Shown: positions 47,812 through 56,358, numbered from the stretch's first letter. The stretch is DNA of 64,000 nucleotides from a virus (IMGVR_UViG_3300025122_000005:124001-188000); one strand, 5' to 3'. Numbers and translations: made by a program. Notes: generated from the sequence alone by a model not told the origin.

Positions 47812-48201
47812 ATGGCACAAAGTACAAGTTCGGGATTTCATACCCATGCAAGTTGGGGTAGAACCCGCAGACCAAAGAATGTAAACGGCGCAAGCAGTAC
47901 TACACATATTACTAGCACTACCGCATATTTTACAGAAAATCAAAGATTCTTACATCTTGTTTGTGATGGTACCGCTAACATTACCAAGGTAGAGGTTTAT
48001 TATCACGGCACAGGTGTGTGGTCCGAGTTGGTTGAAGCGGTAGACGCCGACGGCGGGCCGGGCTCTGGCACCCAGTCCATTATCGTCGCTGCAGCCATGA
48101 CTAGAATAATTGAGATTGCAGGTGTTGATAAAATCAGGGTAACTGTTGCCAATGATGGTTCTGAAGGGAACAGGGCTTACGCCTTGCTTTCAACTTTTTA
48201 A
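47812..48201 (+). CDS. Small beta-rich head-module protein, possible capsid accessory
   Basis: The 129-residue product is rich in Thr, Ser, Ala and Val, with alternating beta-strand-like segments (FLHLVCDGTANITKVEVYYHG, ITKVEV-type strands) and a glycine-rich loop. No signal peptide is present. Its size and composition resemble capsid decoration or fibre-type beta sandwiches, and it lies in the head operon. It has a good AAGGAG before the ATG. I do not recognise a family; the accessory-capsid role is inferred from location and composition. Confidence 0.5.
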   Translation: MAQSTSSGFHTHASWGRTRRPKNVNGASSTTHITSTTAYFTENQRFLHLVCDGTANITKVEVYYHGTGVWSELVEAVDADGGPGSGTQSIIVAAAMTRIIEIAGVDKIRVTVANDGSEGNRAYALLSTF

Positions 48202-48211
48202 GGAGACTATC

Positions 48212-48394
48212 ATGGCAAGGTCTAATATTAAAAAATCATCAGATTACATAATCAAAACTTTTGACGTAAAACGTCAATACACCCCGATAGCCACAAAACA
48301 GGGAGCAGACACAAAAGAAAATCTGCAGCCACCCCCATTTATACTGGGTTTCAGGGGCGTTCCAACAATCCGCATCCGCACTAAAGCAGAGTAA
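48212..48394 (+). CDS. Small basic protein (60 aa) in the head operon
   Basis: I use ATG 48212, which has AAGGAG upstream; the frame extends further up only through the neighbouring gene. The 60-residue product is basic (ARSNIKKSSDYIIKTF, then FRGVPTIRIRTKAE) and has no recognised motif. It starts 10 bases after the upstream stop and is followed by an untranslated gap with a candidate promoter. It could be a minor head protein or a nucleic acid-binding peptide. Role unknown. Confidence 0.5.
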   Translation: MARSNIKKSSDYIIKTFDVKRQYTPIATKQGADTKENLQPPPFILGFRGVPTIRIRTKAE

Positions 48395-48426
48395 TATAAT
48401 TTCCTGTCATTTAACAAATTTAAATA

Positions 48427-48436
48427 CTAATTACTT
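48427..48436 (+). promoter_or_regulatory. Candidate late promoter element CTAATTA for scaffold and capsid genes
   Basis: CTAATTACTT lies in the 77-base AT-rich gap, 45 bases before the scaffold ATG. It matches the CTANTTA element and closely resembles CTATTTACT at 51408. Confidence 0.45.
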
Positions 48437-48471
48437 TTGAGAAATATTTCTACTTTTTAAGGGGTAAATGT

Positions 48472-49569
48472 ATGTCATCCATGTTAGAACAAGCGATAGT
48501 TGATGCGAAAGCACTCAAAGAATCAGCAATCAAAAATGCAGAAGCAATAGTTGTTGAAAGATACTCAGATCAAATAAAGGAAGCGGTTTCTGCTTTGCTA
48601 GAGCAGGAAGAAGATCCCTTCGCAGAAGAAGACGAATTTGCGGAGGATTCTCCTGTTGAACCAGATATGGAGGCAGCGACAGATCCTTCTTTGGCTCAGG
48701 TCCCGCCTGCACTCGAAGAAGACCTTCCTGATTCTGCCGGACCGGTAAGCGACACCGACATCGTTCAATTGGATTTGGATGGTCTCCGACAACAGATAGA
48801 CAATTTGGAATCTGAAACTGGACAGGACGCATCGGATGTTCTCGCACCTGATCAGGTTTCTCACGAAACGGTGGCTCAAAACCTTGAACCTGCTGTAGCA
48901 GCTGCTCCCGAAGCAGTTTCTCCTTTGACTGAAGAGTCGGAAGAGATAGACGAGGAAATGGATATTGAGATTGATGAATCTTTACTAGAGGACATTTTAG
49001 AGAGACTTACAGTGGATATTGATCCACAAATGCGCGGTTGGGCGGGAACTCCGCAGAGTCAAATGGAAGAATACGCTGATATGGCCCTTGCCCGTGAAAA
49101 TGATGACAAGGTTAAAGAAGAAAACGAAGCCTTAAGGTCGAGACTTGAAGAGCTAAAAGAATCCCTTAAGAAAAACACAGATCAAAAAGAAAAACTTGCT
49201 GAAGAAAATAGCAAGTTTATGGAAGCAGTAATGATTTTAAAAGAGAAGGTTGATATGGTAAATGTTTCAAATGCGAAACTCTTGTATATCAACAAGGCAC
49301 TTGAAAATTCCTCCCTGAATGAGCGACAAAAAAGAAAGATTGTCGAAGCGATTTCTAAGGCCGAATCGACTAAGGAAGCGAAGGTTATTTATGAAACACT
49401 TCAAAGCACCGTGGGAAGTACAGAAAAACGTTCTGTGCCGAAATCACTTAGCGAAGCAGTTAATAGAAATTCTTCATTGCTTATTCACTCGCAACGAAAT
49501 AGGGAAAAAGATTCTACAGACCCCTTTTCAGCGCGACTTCAGCGTTTGGCTGGAATTAAAAAAACATAG
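48472..49569 (+). CDS. Prohead scaffold/core protein (gp22-like)
   Basis: This 365-residue protein is very acidic in its first half, with repeated Glu/Asp-rich stretches (EEDPFAEEDEFAEDSPVEPD), and a long charged coiled coil in its second half (EENEALRSRLEELKESLKKN). The C-terminal segment (ERQKRKIVEAISKAESTKEA, then NSSLLIHSQ and FSARLQRLAGI) resembles T4-type gp22 tails. Scaffold proteins guide capsid assembly and are cut up by gp21. It lies directly before the major capsid gene, as in T4. Family match is by position and composition; its acidic region contains several possible protease sites. Confidence 0.75.
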   Translation: MSSMLEQAIVDAKALKESAIKNAEAIVVERYSDQIKEAVSALLEQEEDPFAEEDEFAEDSPVEPDMEAATDPSLAQVPPALEEDLPDSAGPVSDTDIVQLDLDGLRQQIDNLESETGQDASDVLAPDQVSHETVAQNLEPAVAAAPEAVSPLTEESEEIDEEMDIEIDESLLEDILERLTVDIDPQMRGWAGTPQSQMEEYADMALARENDDKVKEENEALRSRLEELKESLKKNTDQKEKLAEENSKFMEAVMILKEKVDMVNVSNAKLLYINKALENSSLNERQKRKIVEAISKAESTKEAKVIYETLQSTVGSTEKRSVPKSLSEAVNRNSSLLIHSQRNREKDSTDPFSARLQRLAGIKKT

Positions 49570-49582
49570 GAGGTTACTATAA

Positions 49583-51343
49583 ATGTCTGTTTTACAAAAA
49601 TTAACTGAAGGCATTATTCAACGCGATGTCTCTAGAGAGGGCGCAGCTATTCTCAACAAGTGGGAAAAGACTGGTCTTTTAGAGGGTCTCGGTAATGATG
49701 GTGCTAAAAATAATATGGCGGTTCTTCTTGAGAACCAAGCCAAGGAGCTTCTACGTGAGGCTTCTTCAATGGCAGCTGGCGATGTCGAAGGCTTCGCAGC
49801 AGTTGCTTTTCCAATCGTTCGTCGAGTATTCGGTGGATTGATTGCTAATGATCTAGTCTCGGTACAGCCGATGAGCCTACCAAGTGGTCTCATCTTCTTC
49901 CTTGACTTTACGCATACTCACGAGAAGGCTGGTGTCTCCCCCGGTGAGTCGGTTTATGGCGGCAACGTCATCGGTCGTCAAATCACTGGTGGTGTGAATC
50001 TTGCTCCGTCAGACCGCACCGGTCCTGGTGGGTTCTATGATCTCGGAACGGGATACACTTCGCCTACTGGGTCCGATACTTGGACTGCTGGTGAACTGGG
50101 TGAAAATTCTAGCTTTGGACGAAATAGCGCAGTTACAATTTCCGCCTTATCGGAGAATCAAAAGAAAGCTATTCGTTTTGACCCGGATATCCTTGCAGCC
50201 ACTTCGACCGAAAAGGTCGCTGTCGTGATGGTTTCTGCTTCTGCACTACCTGCTGATCTTAACAGAAACGCCCTTACGGCTCTTACCGTTGTTTCGGGCG
50301 CAGAAGGTGCTAGTGGTACTTTGGTGCGAAGACTGACTGCTCTGGACTCTTCTGGCAATCTTAAGCTGGTTTTCCACGGCGCAGCCGATGAGCAACTCCC
50401 GGAAGGTCTTGATAGCATTGCTATTACGTATCCACGTACAGATAAGTTTGAAGGCGGCGGCGCAGGCGCAGGCGCAGCTGACGCTCTTGGTTCGATTGTT
50501 GGCAACGACACATGGGGGCTTGAAGAGCCGGATGTCGCTACTGGCGAGGTCGGGTCAAGCACCAATAAGCAACGTATACCTGAGATCGACATCAAGGTTG
50601 ATAGTATTGCCGTAACGGCAGTCACTAAGAAACTCAAGGCTAAGTGGTCACCGGAATTGGGACAAGATCTCAATGCCTATCACAACCTTGATGCAGAAGT
50701 TGAGTTGACTGGTATTCTTTCGGAGCAGATTGCTCTAGAAATCGATCAGGAAATTCTCGGTGATCTTATCGTAGGTGCAAAAGCTGGTACTCGCTACTGG
50801 AGTCGTGCTCCTGGTTTGTTTGTTGACAGTAATGGTAATGAGCTTGGGGCAACATCTGCTGCTCCTGACTTCACTGGTACTGTCAGTGAATGGTATGAGA
50901 CTCTCATCGAGACTATCAATGATGTTAGTGCTCAGATTCACCGCAAGACGCTTCGCGGTGGCGCAAACTTCGTTGTTTGCTCGCCAGAAGTGGCCAACAT
51001 TCTTGAATTCACCAGTGGTTTCCGCGCAAGCGTAACTGCTGATCAAGACAAGGGTGATATCGGTGCTGTAAAGGTCGGCGCACTTTCTAAGAAGTTTGAG
51101 GTCTTTGTTGATCCTTATTTCCCAAGAAACGTGATCCTAGTTGGACGTAAGGGTAGTTCATTCCTTGAGAGTGGCTATGTATACGCCCCATATGTACCTC
51201 TACAGGTCACACCGACCATTTTCGGTACGGAAGATTTCGTGCCACGTAAGGGTGTTATGACCCGTTACGCGAAGAAAATGGTTCGACCAGATATGTATGG
51301 TCTTGTTATCGTTCGCGGTCTCTTAGGTGAGGCAGGATCTTAA
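49583..51343 (+). CDS. Major capsid protein (gp23-like)
   Basis: The 586-residue product carries the gp23 hallmark region: FAAVAFPIVRRVFGGLIANDLVSVQPMSLPSG (residues 71-102) followed by a FLDFTH strand, matching the HK97-like capsid fold. The C-terminal part has RKTLRGGANFVVCSPEVANIL and YAPYVPLQVTPTIF. The N-terminal 60 residues likely form a cleaved delta domain: LREA at residues 57-60 fits the gp21 Leu/Ile-x-Glu site. It forms the hexamers of the shell. AGGAGG precedes the ATG. A terminator follows the stop. No vertex protein gene (gp24) is seen beside it. Confidence 0.95.
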   Translation: MSVLQKLTEGIIQRDVSREGAAILNKWEKTGLLEGLGNDGAKNNMAVLLENQAKELLREASSMAAGDVEGFAAVAFPIVRRVFGGLIANDLVSVQPMSLPSGLIFFLDFTHTHEKAGVSPGESVYGGNVIGRQITGGVNLAPSDRTGPGGFYDLGTGYTSPTGSDTWTAGELGENSSFGRNSAVTISALSENQKKAIRFDPDILAATSTEKVAVVMVSASALPADLNRNALTALTVVSGAEGASGTLVRRLTALDSSGNLKLVFHGAADEQLPEGLDSIAITYPRTDKFEGGGAGAGAADALGSIVGNDTWGLEEPDVATGEVGSSTNKQRIPEIDIKVDSIAVTAVTKKLKAKWSPELGQDLNAYHNLDAEVELTGILSEQIALEIDQEILGDLIVGAKAGTRYWSRAPGLFVDSNGNELGATSAAPDFTGTVSEWYETLIETINDVSAQIHRKTLRGGANFVVCSPEVANILEFTSGFRASVTADQDKGDIGAVKVGALSKKFEVFVDPYFPRNVILVGRKGSSFLESGYVYAPYVPLQVTPTIFGTEDFVPRKGVMTRYAKKMVRPDMYGLVIVRGLLGEAGS

Positions 51344-51367
51344 TAGGTCCCGATAACTAAAAGAATC

Positions 51368-51394
51368 GCCCCCCATTGATTTGGGGGGCTTTTT
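51368..51394 (+). terminator. Rho-independent terminator after the capsid gene
   Basis: A perfect 7-bp stem GCCCCCC / GGGGGGC with loop ATTGATTT is followed by TTTTT. It lies 24 bases after the capsid stop codon and would end the packaging and head operon. Confidence 0.9.
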
Positions 51395-51407
51395 CTAAAC
51401 TGTTAAA

Positions 51408-51417
51408 CTATTTACTA
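51408..51417 (+). promoter_or_regulatory. Candidate late promoter element CTATTTA after the capsid terminator
   Basis: CTATTTACTA begins 13 bases after the T-run of the terminator and 58 bases before the next ATG. A terminator-element pair recurs after the next gene, arguing that the element marks new transcription starts. Confidence 0.5.
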
Positions 51418-51465
51418 CAAGTGATAAGGCGAAATGCTTTTATATATTAAAGGGAGATTTTAAAA

Positions 51466-51909
51466 ATGGCTAAAGTAGGAAGAGCAGCATATTCAGCAAG
51501 CAGAGCGAGATTAGAGGTTGTAACTGCTAGCAAGACGATTTCAAAAAATGAGAGTGGGGAACTTTACGCAATCGACGCAGGCGGCGCGGTAGCCATCACC
51601 CTGCCAACTGATCCGGAGAACGGGACTAGATACTCGTTTTGGATTATCGACGACGTTACAGGCGGCACGGTGACGATCACCGCCGCAGCAGCCGACGCCT
51701 TCCAGGGCGCGGTAACGTGGGACGACGACGATGCCGCAGGGGATACGGATCAGATAAAGGCTGACGGTGTTACCACTGATGATGATGTGTTGACCCTCGC
51801 AGCGGACACAGAGCAAGGTTCCTGGGTAGATGTAGTCTACGACAAGGACAATACAAGGTGGCTCGTTCAGGGATTCATTTCTGCAGCGACCACACCAGCG
51901 TTCGCCTAA
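51466..51909 (+). CDS. Putative capsid decoration or surface protein
   Basis: The 147-residue product is an alanine-, aspartate-, threonine-rich chain with beta-strand-like segments (SGELYAIDAGGAVAITLP, FWIIDDVTGGTVTITA) ending in a WLVQGFIS strand. Similar compact beta domains occur as tail or capsid accessory proteins in many phages. It is framed by two terminators and has its own candidate promoter, so it can be expressed separately and strongly from the capsid gene, as expected for a decoration protein. The assignment is inferred. AGGGAG precedes the ATG. Confidence 0.55.
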   Translation: MAKVGRAAYSASRARLEVVTASKTISKNESGELYAIDAGGAVAITLPTDPENGTRYSFWIIDDVTGGTVTITAAAADAFQGAVTWDDDDAAGDTDQIKADGVTTDDDVLTLAADTEQGSWVDVVYDKDNTRWLVQGFISAATTPAFA

Positions 51910-51939
51910 TAAGCAATTAGCTCGCCTTATCATAGAAGC

Positions 51940-51967
51940 AACCCCAAGTCTTATGGCTTGGGGTTTT
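51940..51967 (+). terminator. Rho-independent terminator after the decoration-like gene
   Basis: A perfect 9-bp stem AACCCCAAG / CTTGGGGTT with loop TCTTATGG ends in a T-run. It lies about 30 bases after the stop codon. Confidence 0.88.
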
Positions 51968-51979
51968 CTATTGTGTGGA

Positions 51980-51989
51980 CTATTTATTA
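51980..51989 (+). promoter_or_regulatory. Candidate late promoter element CTATTTA
   Basis: CTATTTATTATAC lies 12 bases after the terminator and 36 bases before the next ATG. The 11 bases CTATTTATTAT also occur at 56364. Confidence 0.5.
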
Positions 51990-52015
51990 TACAAGCCTAA
52001 ACAAAGGAGTTTACA

Positions 52016-52408
52016 ATGGGCAAAACAAGAAAGAGATTAACAAAGACGAAATACGCTGCAAAGTATGCTACAAAACGAGCAGCATTATTCGGAGCGAAGA
52101 GCGCACCGGAACCAACAGTAACGGTACCCGAAGAGCCGGTTGTTCAGAAAGAAGAGCCGGAACCTGAACCAACAATCGAACCTGAAGAAGCAGTATTCCA
52201 AATATCGGAACCTATACAGAAGGTAGAAGAACAATCTGTTGAATGTGTTTTACCAGAAGAAAAAGCACCAGAGCCCGTGGTTAATGCTCTTAAGGAAACA
52301 ACTAATAAAAATAGAAAACGCAGAAACAAATCTAACACAACTAATAAAACTACTGCTGAAACTAAGACAAAGACCACAAGAAGACGGAGAACAAAGGCTT
52401 CTTCATAA
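52016..52408 (+). CDS. Pro/Glu-rich protein with basic ends (130 aa)
   Basis: The chain starts and ends with Lys/Arg-rich segments (GKTRKRLTKTKYAAKYATKR and RRRRTKASS). Between them is an acidic Pro-Glu repeat region (EPEPEPTIEPEEA). A Thr/Lys/Asn-rich stretch precedes the C-terminus. Such low-complexity composition suggests a flexible, possibly DNA- or capsid-interacting internal protein. No domain is recognised. It has its own candidate promoter and AAAGGAG before the ATG. Codons for Pro and Glu in the repeat vary (CCG, CCT, CCC, CCA), so this is not a simple DNA repeat. Confidence 0.5.
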   Translation: MGKTRKRLTKTKYAAKYATKRAALFGAKSAPEPTVTVPEEPVVQKEEPEPEPTIEPEEAVFQISEPIQKVEEQSVECVLPEEKAPEPVVNALKETTNKNRKRRNKSNTTNKTTAETKTKTTRRRRTKASS

Positions 52409-52435
52409 CATAGCGGATTTTCTTTGTTTGTCTAA

Positions 52436-52445
52436 CTAATTAAAA
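52436..52445 (+). promoter_or_regulatory. Candidate late promoter element CTAATTA before the neck genes
   Basis: CTAATTAAAA lies in the 60-base gap, 33 bases before the neck-protein ATG. It is an exact CTANTTA match. Confidence 0.4.
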
Positions 52446-52468
52446 GAGAAACTCCGGAGGATCCCTAA

Positions 52469-53767
52469 ATGCCAACGACACTAACCCCAGCTAGCACAAT
52501 GAGCAAGTCTGTACTACCATCTACTGGTTCTGTTAATGATGTCGATGCAGTGGTACCGTATAGGGTATATTCCAAGACCACATCAGATTTCTATGATTTT
52601 AACTTCTTGTCTGGAGCAGCAGATCAGGTTACTTATGTATATAGAAAATTAGGTGGTGACGTACTAGATATTGAACTAACGACAGCGAATGTATATGCTG
52701 CGTATGAAGAGGCAGTTTTAGAATATTCATACATACTAAATATTCATCAAGCGAATAACTCGCTTTCTTCATTTTTGGGTCATTCAACGGGAGCATTCGA
52801 CCATCTAGGCAACCTTAAATCAACAGGAGACACCAGTCTGTCATCTTCGTTAGGCGGCACTCAAGTAGCATTAAAATACCCGCGTTTTGACTTTGGATAT
52901 GCTAGAAGGGCTTCTGAAGCCGCAGGCGCAGAAGCAGGCGTTGGACGTGGTCAAGCAGAATATTCAGCGTCTTTCGATGTTACAATTGGTCAGCAAGATT
53001 ATGATTTACAGACGATAATCTCATCATCAGCTATCGCTTCCGGCAGTCTTCCATATTTCAATAAAGTTGGGAACAAGAAGCTTCTTGTGAAGAAGGTTTT
53101 TTATAAAACACCTGCAGCAATGTGGAGATTCTTTGGATATTACGGAGGGTTAAACGTTGTAGGAAACCTCCACAGTTATGGACAATTTTCAGATACTTCA
53201 ACATTTGAGTTAATTCCCGCTTGGCACAACAAAGCTCAGGCGATGGCGTTTGAAGACTCCATTTATACAAGGATGTCCCACTTCTCGTATGAATTAAAGG
53301 ATAATAAGTTGAGAATTTTTCCAATACCATACCACCGTGGACCTTCTAAAATGTGGGTCCAGTTTTCAATTCCTTCGGATCCGTTTTCTGAGGAAGCTTC
53401 AGGAACTGACACTGGGATAGATGGTATTAACAACATGAATACTCTACCGTTTGCAAACTTGCCATATAAGAGCATAAACAGCATAGGTAAGCAGTGGATT
53501 AGGAGGTTCGCTCTATCTTTGTGCAAAGAGATACTTGGCCAGATTAGGAGTAAGTTTCAAACCATTCCTATTCCAGGCGAGTCGGTTACGTTAAACGGTT
53601 CAGATTTGTTAACTCAGGCGAGAGAAGAACAAGATAAGTTAAGGGAGGAGTTAAAGACGACACTGGCTGAAATGACATATTCTAAGTTAGCTCAAATTGA
53701 TTCAGAAACAATGGACGCCAGCATCAATATACAAAAGAAGATACCGTTGTCGGTATTTGTGGGGTAA
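52469..53767 (+). CDS. Neck/head completion protein, gp13-like
   Basis: The 432-residue product contains LGGDVLDIELTTANVYAAYEEAVLEYSYILN near residue 70-100, the helical segment I associate with gp13-type neck proteins of T4-like cyanophages. A C-terminal helical region (IRSKFQTIPIPG) follows. The protein is larger than T4 gp13 (309 residues), with extra Ser/Gly-rich N-terminal sequence. Gp13 and gp14 close the head after packaging and provide the attachment for the tail. It is followed by a gp14-like and two gp15-like genes, the T4 13-14-15 order. CGGAGGA precedes the ATG. Confidence 0.7.
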   Translation: MPTTLTPASTMSKSVLPSTGSVNDVDAVVPYRVYSKTTSDFYDFNFLSGAADQVTYVYRKLGGDVLDIELTTANVYAAYEEAVLEYSYILNIHQANNSLSSFLGHSTGAFDHLGNLKSTGDTSLSSSLGGTQVALKYPRFDFGYARRASEAAGAEAGVGRGQAEYSASFDVTIGQQDYDLQTIISSSAIASGSLPYFNKVGNKKLLVKKVFYKTPAAMWRFFGYYGGLNVVGNLHSYGQFSDTSTFELIPAWHNKAQAMAFEDSIYTRMSHFSYELKDNKLRIFPIPYHRGPSKMWVQFSIPSDPFSEEASGTDTGIDGINNMNTLPFANLPYKSINSIGKQWIRRFALSLCKEILGQIRSKFQTIPIPGESVTLNGSDLLTQAREEQDKLREELKTTLAEMTYSKLAQIDSETMDASINIQKKIPLSVFVG

Positions 53768-53773
53768 TAATTC

Positions 53774-54262
53774 ATGGCAGACAATAAATGGAAGCAGCCC
53801 CAGGATGCTCCTCCACCACTCTTTCTGGGAAAAAAAGAAAGAGACCTGGTAAAACAAATAAATGATGAATTGGTCGAAAAGGTCATTGGCCAGCAAATCT
53901 TGTATTATCCAATTAGCATCGAGGACACCGACTTTCATCCCGTTTATGGTGAGGCAATTCATAAAAACTTTTTAAACCCAATAAGGGTATATGCTCTTGT
54001 CGAGTGGCAGGGATATGAAACAGAAACTACAAATTTGGGAGTGGACCGGTTATCAAAAATAACTGTTCATTTTCACAAAAGAAGATTAACAGAAGATCAG
54101 AATTTGTTCGTCCGAGAGGGTGATTTTGTTTTGTACGGTGAAGAATACTACGAAATAGTGACCCTTAACGAACCAAAACAGATATTCGGTCAAGTTGGAC
54201 ACAAAATGGAAGTAACCGCCGAATGTGTCAAGGCAAGAGAGGGACTCTTCAATGCCGGATAA
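53774..54262 (+). CDS. Neck protein, gp14-like
   Basis: The 162-residue product has an N-terminal Pro-rich start, then KKERDLVKQINDELVEKVIGQQILYYPIS, and later DTDFHPVYGEA and a FVREGDFVLYGEEYYEIV strand pair. This pattern is typical of gp14 neck proteins in cyanophages and related T4-like phages, which are shorter than T4 gp14 (256). It sits after a gp13-like gene and before gp15-like genes. The end overlaps the start of the next gene by 11 bases. Call rests on recalled family pattern and gene order. Confidence 0.65.
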   Translation: MADNKWKQPQDAPPPLFLGKKERDLVKQINDELVEKVIGQQILYYPISIEDTDFHPVYGEAIHKNFLNPIRVYALVEWQGYETETTNLGVDRLSKITVHFHKRRLTEDQNLFVREGDFVLYGEEYYEIVTLNEPKQIFGQVGHKMEVTAECVKAREGLFNAG

Positions 54263-55124
54263 TGATGACCATATTAAAAAATTAAAAGAAATTCCATTCC
54301 CTCCGTCTAGAATAGAGAATATTGATACTGCGATGCTTTCGTATTTAGAGGGGCTTAATTTACACACAACCACAAATAATGGATGGACCCCTCTTCCTGT
54401 TATCTGGACATCTGCTGAAAGAGTTTTTCAAAGCAAGAGAGACTCTAGAGTTAGGGACAAAGACGGGTCTTTGGTTCTTCCGCTAATGACCGTCGAGAGA
54501 ACAAGTCTTGTGAAAGATCCTTCTAAAAAGGGAACGATTCAGGCAGCTTTGGTACCAGAATCTGATGAGAAGGGTGGTGTCATATTAGTAGCAAGAAGGA
54601 TTAAGCAGGATAAAACGTCTAATTTCGCAAATGCTGACGCACAAAGAAAAAGGGGGCAACCAAACTTTCCAACTGCTAACAAAAAGGTGGTATATGAATC
54701 CATAACAATACCACTTCCGGTATATATAACTGTTAATTATGAGATAACGATCAGAACAGAGTACCAACAACAAATGAACGAGATAATGGTGCCGTTTATA
54801 ACCTCTCCAGGGGGCATAAACTATATTATAATAAGCGATGAGCATCATAGATATGAGGGTTTCATCCAGCAGGACTTCTCTCATAGCAATAACTTGAGTT
54901 CTTTTTCAAATGAAGAGAGGAAGTTCGAAACCAAGATGAATATTGAAGTTTTAGGTCATTTGATAGGTGGGGGGAAGGACGAATTAGGCCCAAACATAAC
55001 AATTAGGGAAAATCCTGTAGATTTTAAAATACCCAGAGAAAGAGTCATGACTCAAGATGAAGTGGAGAGGGAAATAGGCGAATTTATTGGTCGTCAGAAC
55101 CTTCCGGGGTGGTCCGATGCATAA
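54252..55124 (+). CDS. Tail terminator, gp15-like (first of two tandem paralogues)
   Basis: From ATG 54252 (290 residues). The pattern PLPVIWTSAERVFQSK, SLVLPLMTVER, YITVNYEITIRTEYQQQMNEIMVPFIT and FETKMNIEVLGHLIG matches the layout of T4 gp15 (VPITYASKEHF, ILPRI, YELSIFTRYEDDMFQIVEQILPYF). Gp15 forms the hexamer that caps the tail and stabilises the sheath, then binds the neck. The next gene is a clear paralogue, sharing NFANADAQRKRGQ and YRTEYQQQMN-type segments almost unchanged. One copy may do the T4 gp3 tube-terminator job. The ATG choice avoids a GTG-like longer start. Confidence 0.65.
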   Translation: MPDNDDHIKKLKEIPFPPSRIENIDTAMLSYLEGLNLHTTTNNGWTPLPVIWTSAERVFQSKRDSRVRDKDGSLVLPLMTVERTSLVKDPSKKGTIQAALVPESDEKGGVILVARRIKQDKTSNFANADAQRKRGQPNFPTANKKVVYESITIPLPVYITVNYEITIRTEYQQQMNEIMVPFITSPGGINYIIISDEHHRYEGFIQQDFSHSNNLSSFSNEERKFETKMNIEVLGHLIGGGKDELGPNITIRENPVDFKIPRERVMTQDEVEREIGEFIGRQNLPGWSDA

Positions 55125-56358
55125 AATAAATGATTTTATGCTTGGCGGTGTTCCTTCGGATCAAGAATTTCCAATTCGCTTCGGAGCTTCAGATATTGAA
55201 AATGTCGACGCGGCAATGTTGGATTATGTTAAAGATTTAAATTTACATACAATGACTCCGAACGGATTCGAGCCCGTAAGGCTTACTTGGGTGTCACCAG
55301 AAAGAAGTTTAGCGGCGAAAAGAGATGTATATTTCAGGGATGCCACTGGTGCTTTAATACTTCCGATCATTGCAGTGGAAAGAACCAATATAGCGAAGGA
55401 TTTAAGCAAGAAAGGTGCAGTTTGGGGCAACGTTGTTCCTCATGATGATGAGAAGGGCGGGTCTATAAAGATCGCAAGAAGAATCAAACAAGATAAATCG
55501 TCTAATTTCGCGAATGCTGACGCCCAGCGAAAGAGGGGACAAGTCAACTTTCCAGGAATGCGCAATAACAAAATAGTATATGAAACTATAAGCATTCCGA
55601 TGCCTGTTTATGTAGAGATGTCCTATAAGATCACTTTGCGTACAGAATATCAACAGCAAATGAATCAATTAATAACTCCTTTTTTAACAAAGCCTGGTGG
55701 AGTTAATTATATTTTGATTTCTAGGCATGGACACAGATATGAGGGATTTATACAGCAAGATTTTTCACAAAATAATAATTTCGCTTCTTTTACATCTAAA
55801 GAAAGACAGCTGGAAACGACAATAGAAATAAAAGTCCTGGCCTATTTGATAGGGGAGGGTAAAAATCAGTCTCAACCGATATATTCGATAAGAGAGAATG
55901 CAGTTGATATCAAAATACCAAGAGAAAGAATAGTTTTTGGCGATTCTCCCGAAACAGAGATAGGAAGGTTTTATGGTCTCGCAGGAATTACAAAACTTAC
56001 CCCCATTGGAGAACCTGATCAGGTAATCACTCCATTTGTTTTTGATAGAGGGGCAGAGAGCACAGGCGGAGGAGGGACTACGACGACTACAACAACTACA
56101 ACTGCAGGAACAATCACAACAACGAGATATGCGCCGAATCAGAGCTTTCAGGAAACCCCAAACGGCTCTAGAACAACATTTACCGTTTCAGAGGAATTTG
56201 TTATCGGCAGTCAAATGGTGTTTAGAGATGGTATTTTAATGTTATTGGGCGACGGTAACGATTACACAGTTACAAATGATACTACAATCGAATTTAATTC
56301 TGATGACCCCCCGGGGACCAATGAAAATCTTGTAATAAGTTATGTTAAAGCTGCGTAG
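55117..56358 (+). CDS. Tail terminator-like protein, second gp15 paralogue with C-terminal beta domain
   Basis: From ATG 55117 (413 residues), overlapping the upstream stop. Residues 1-300 are paralogous to the preceding gene (PVRLTWVSPERS, LILPIIAVERT, ITLRTEYQQQMNQLITPFLT). After a Gly4 segment, a run of nine Thr residues and a further Thr-rich stretch (about 56070-56130), a separate domain follows: TFTVSEEFVIGSQMVFRDG, LLGDGNDYTVTNDTTIEF and LVISYVKA. That domain resembles small beta modules at the ends of fibre-type proteins and is echoed in the fibre-like gene downstream. It may present an extra head-tail junction surface. A gp3- or gp15-type role is inferred. Confidence 0.65.
   Translation: MHKINDFMLGGVPSDQEFPIRFGASDIENVDAAMLDYVKDLNLHTMTPNGFEPVRLTWVSPERSLAAKRDVYFRDATGALILPIIAVERTNIAKDLSKKGAVWGNVVPHDDEKGGSIKIARRIKQDKSSNFANADAQRKRGQVNFPGMRNNKIVYETISIPMPVYVEMSYKITLRTEYQQQMNQLITPFLTKPGGVNYILISRHGHRYEGFIQQDFSQNNNFASFTSKERQLETTIEIKVLAYLIGEGKNQSQPIYSIRENAVDIKIPRERIVFGDSPETEIGRFYGLAGITKLTPIGEPDQVITPFVFDRGAESTGGGGTTTTTTTTTAGTITTTRYAPNQSFQETPNGSRTTFTVSEEFVIGSQMVFRDGILMLLGDGNDYTVTNDTTIEFNSDDPPGTNENLVISYVKAA

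Noticed and set aside
51970-51999. T4-type late promoter TATAAATA on the opposite strand (reverse complement of CTATTTATA)
   Set aside because: The elements read CTATTTATTA rather than CTATTTATA in most gaps, and no genes lie on the minus strand, so a + strand element is more likely.
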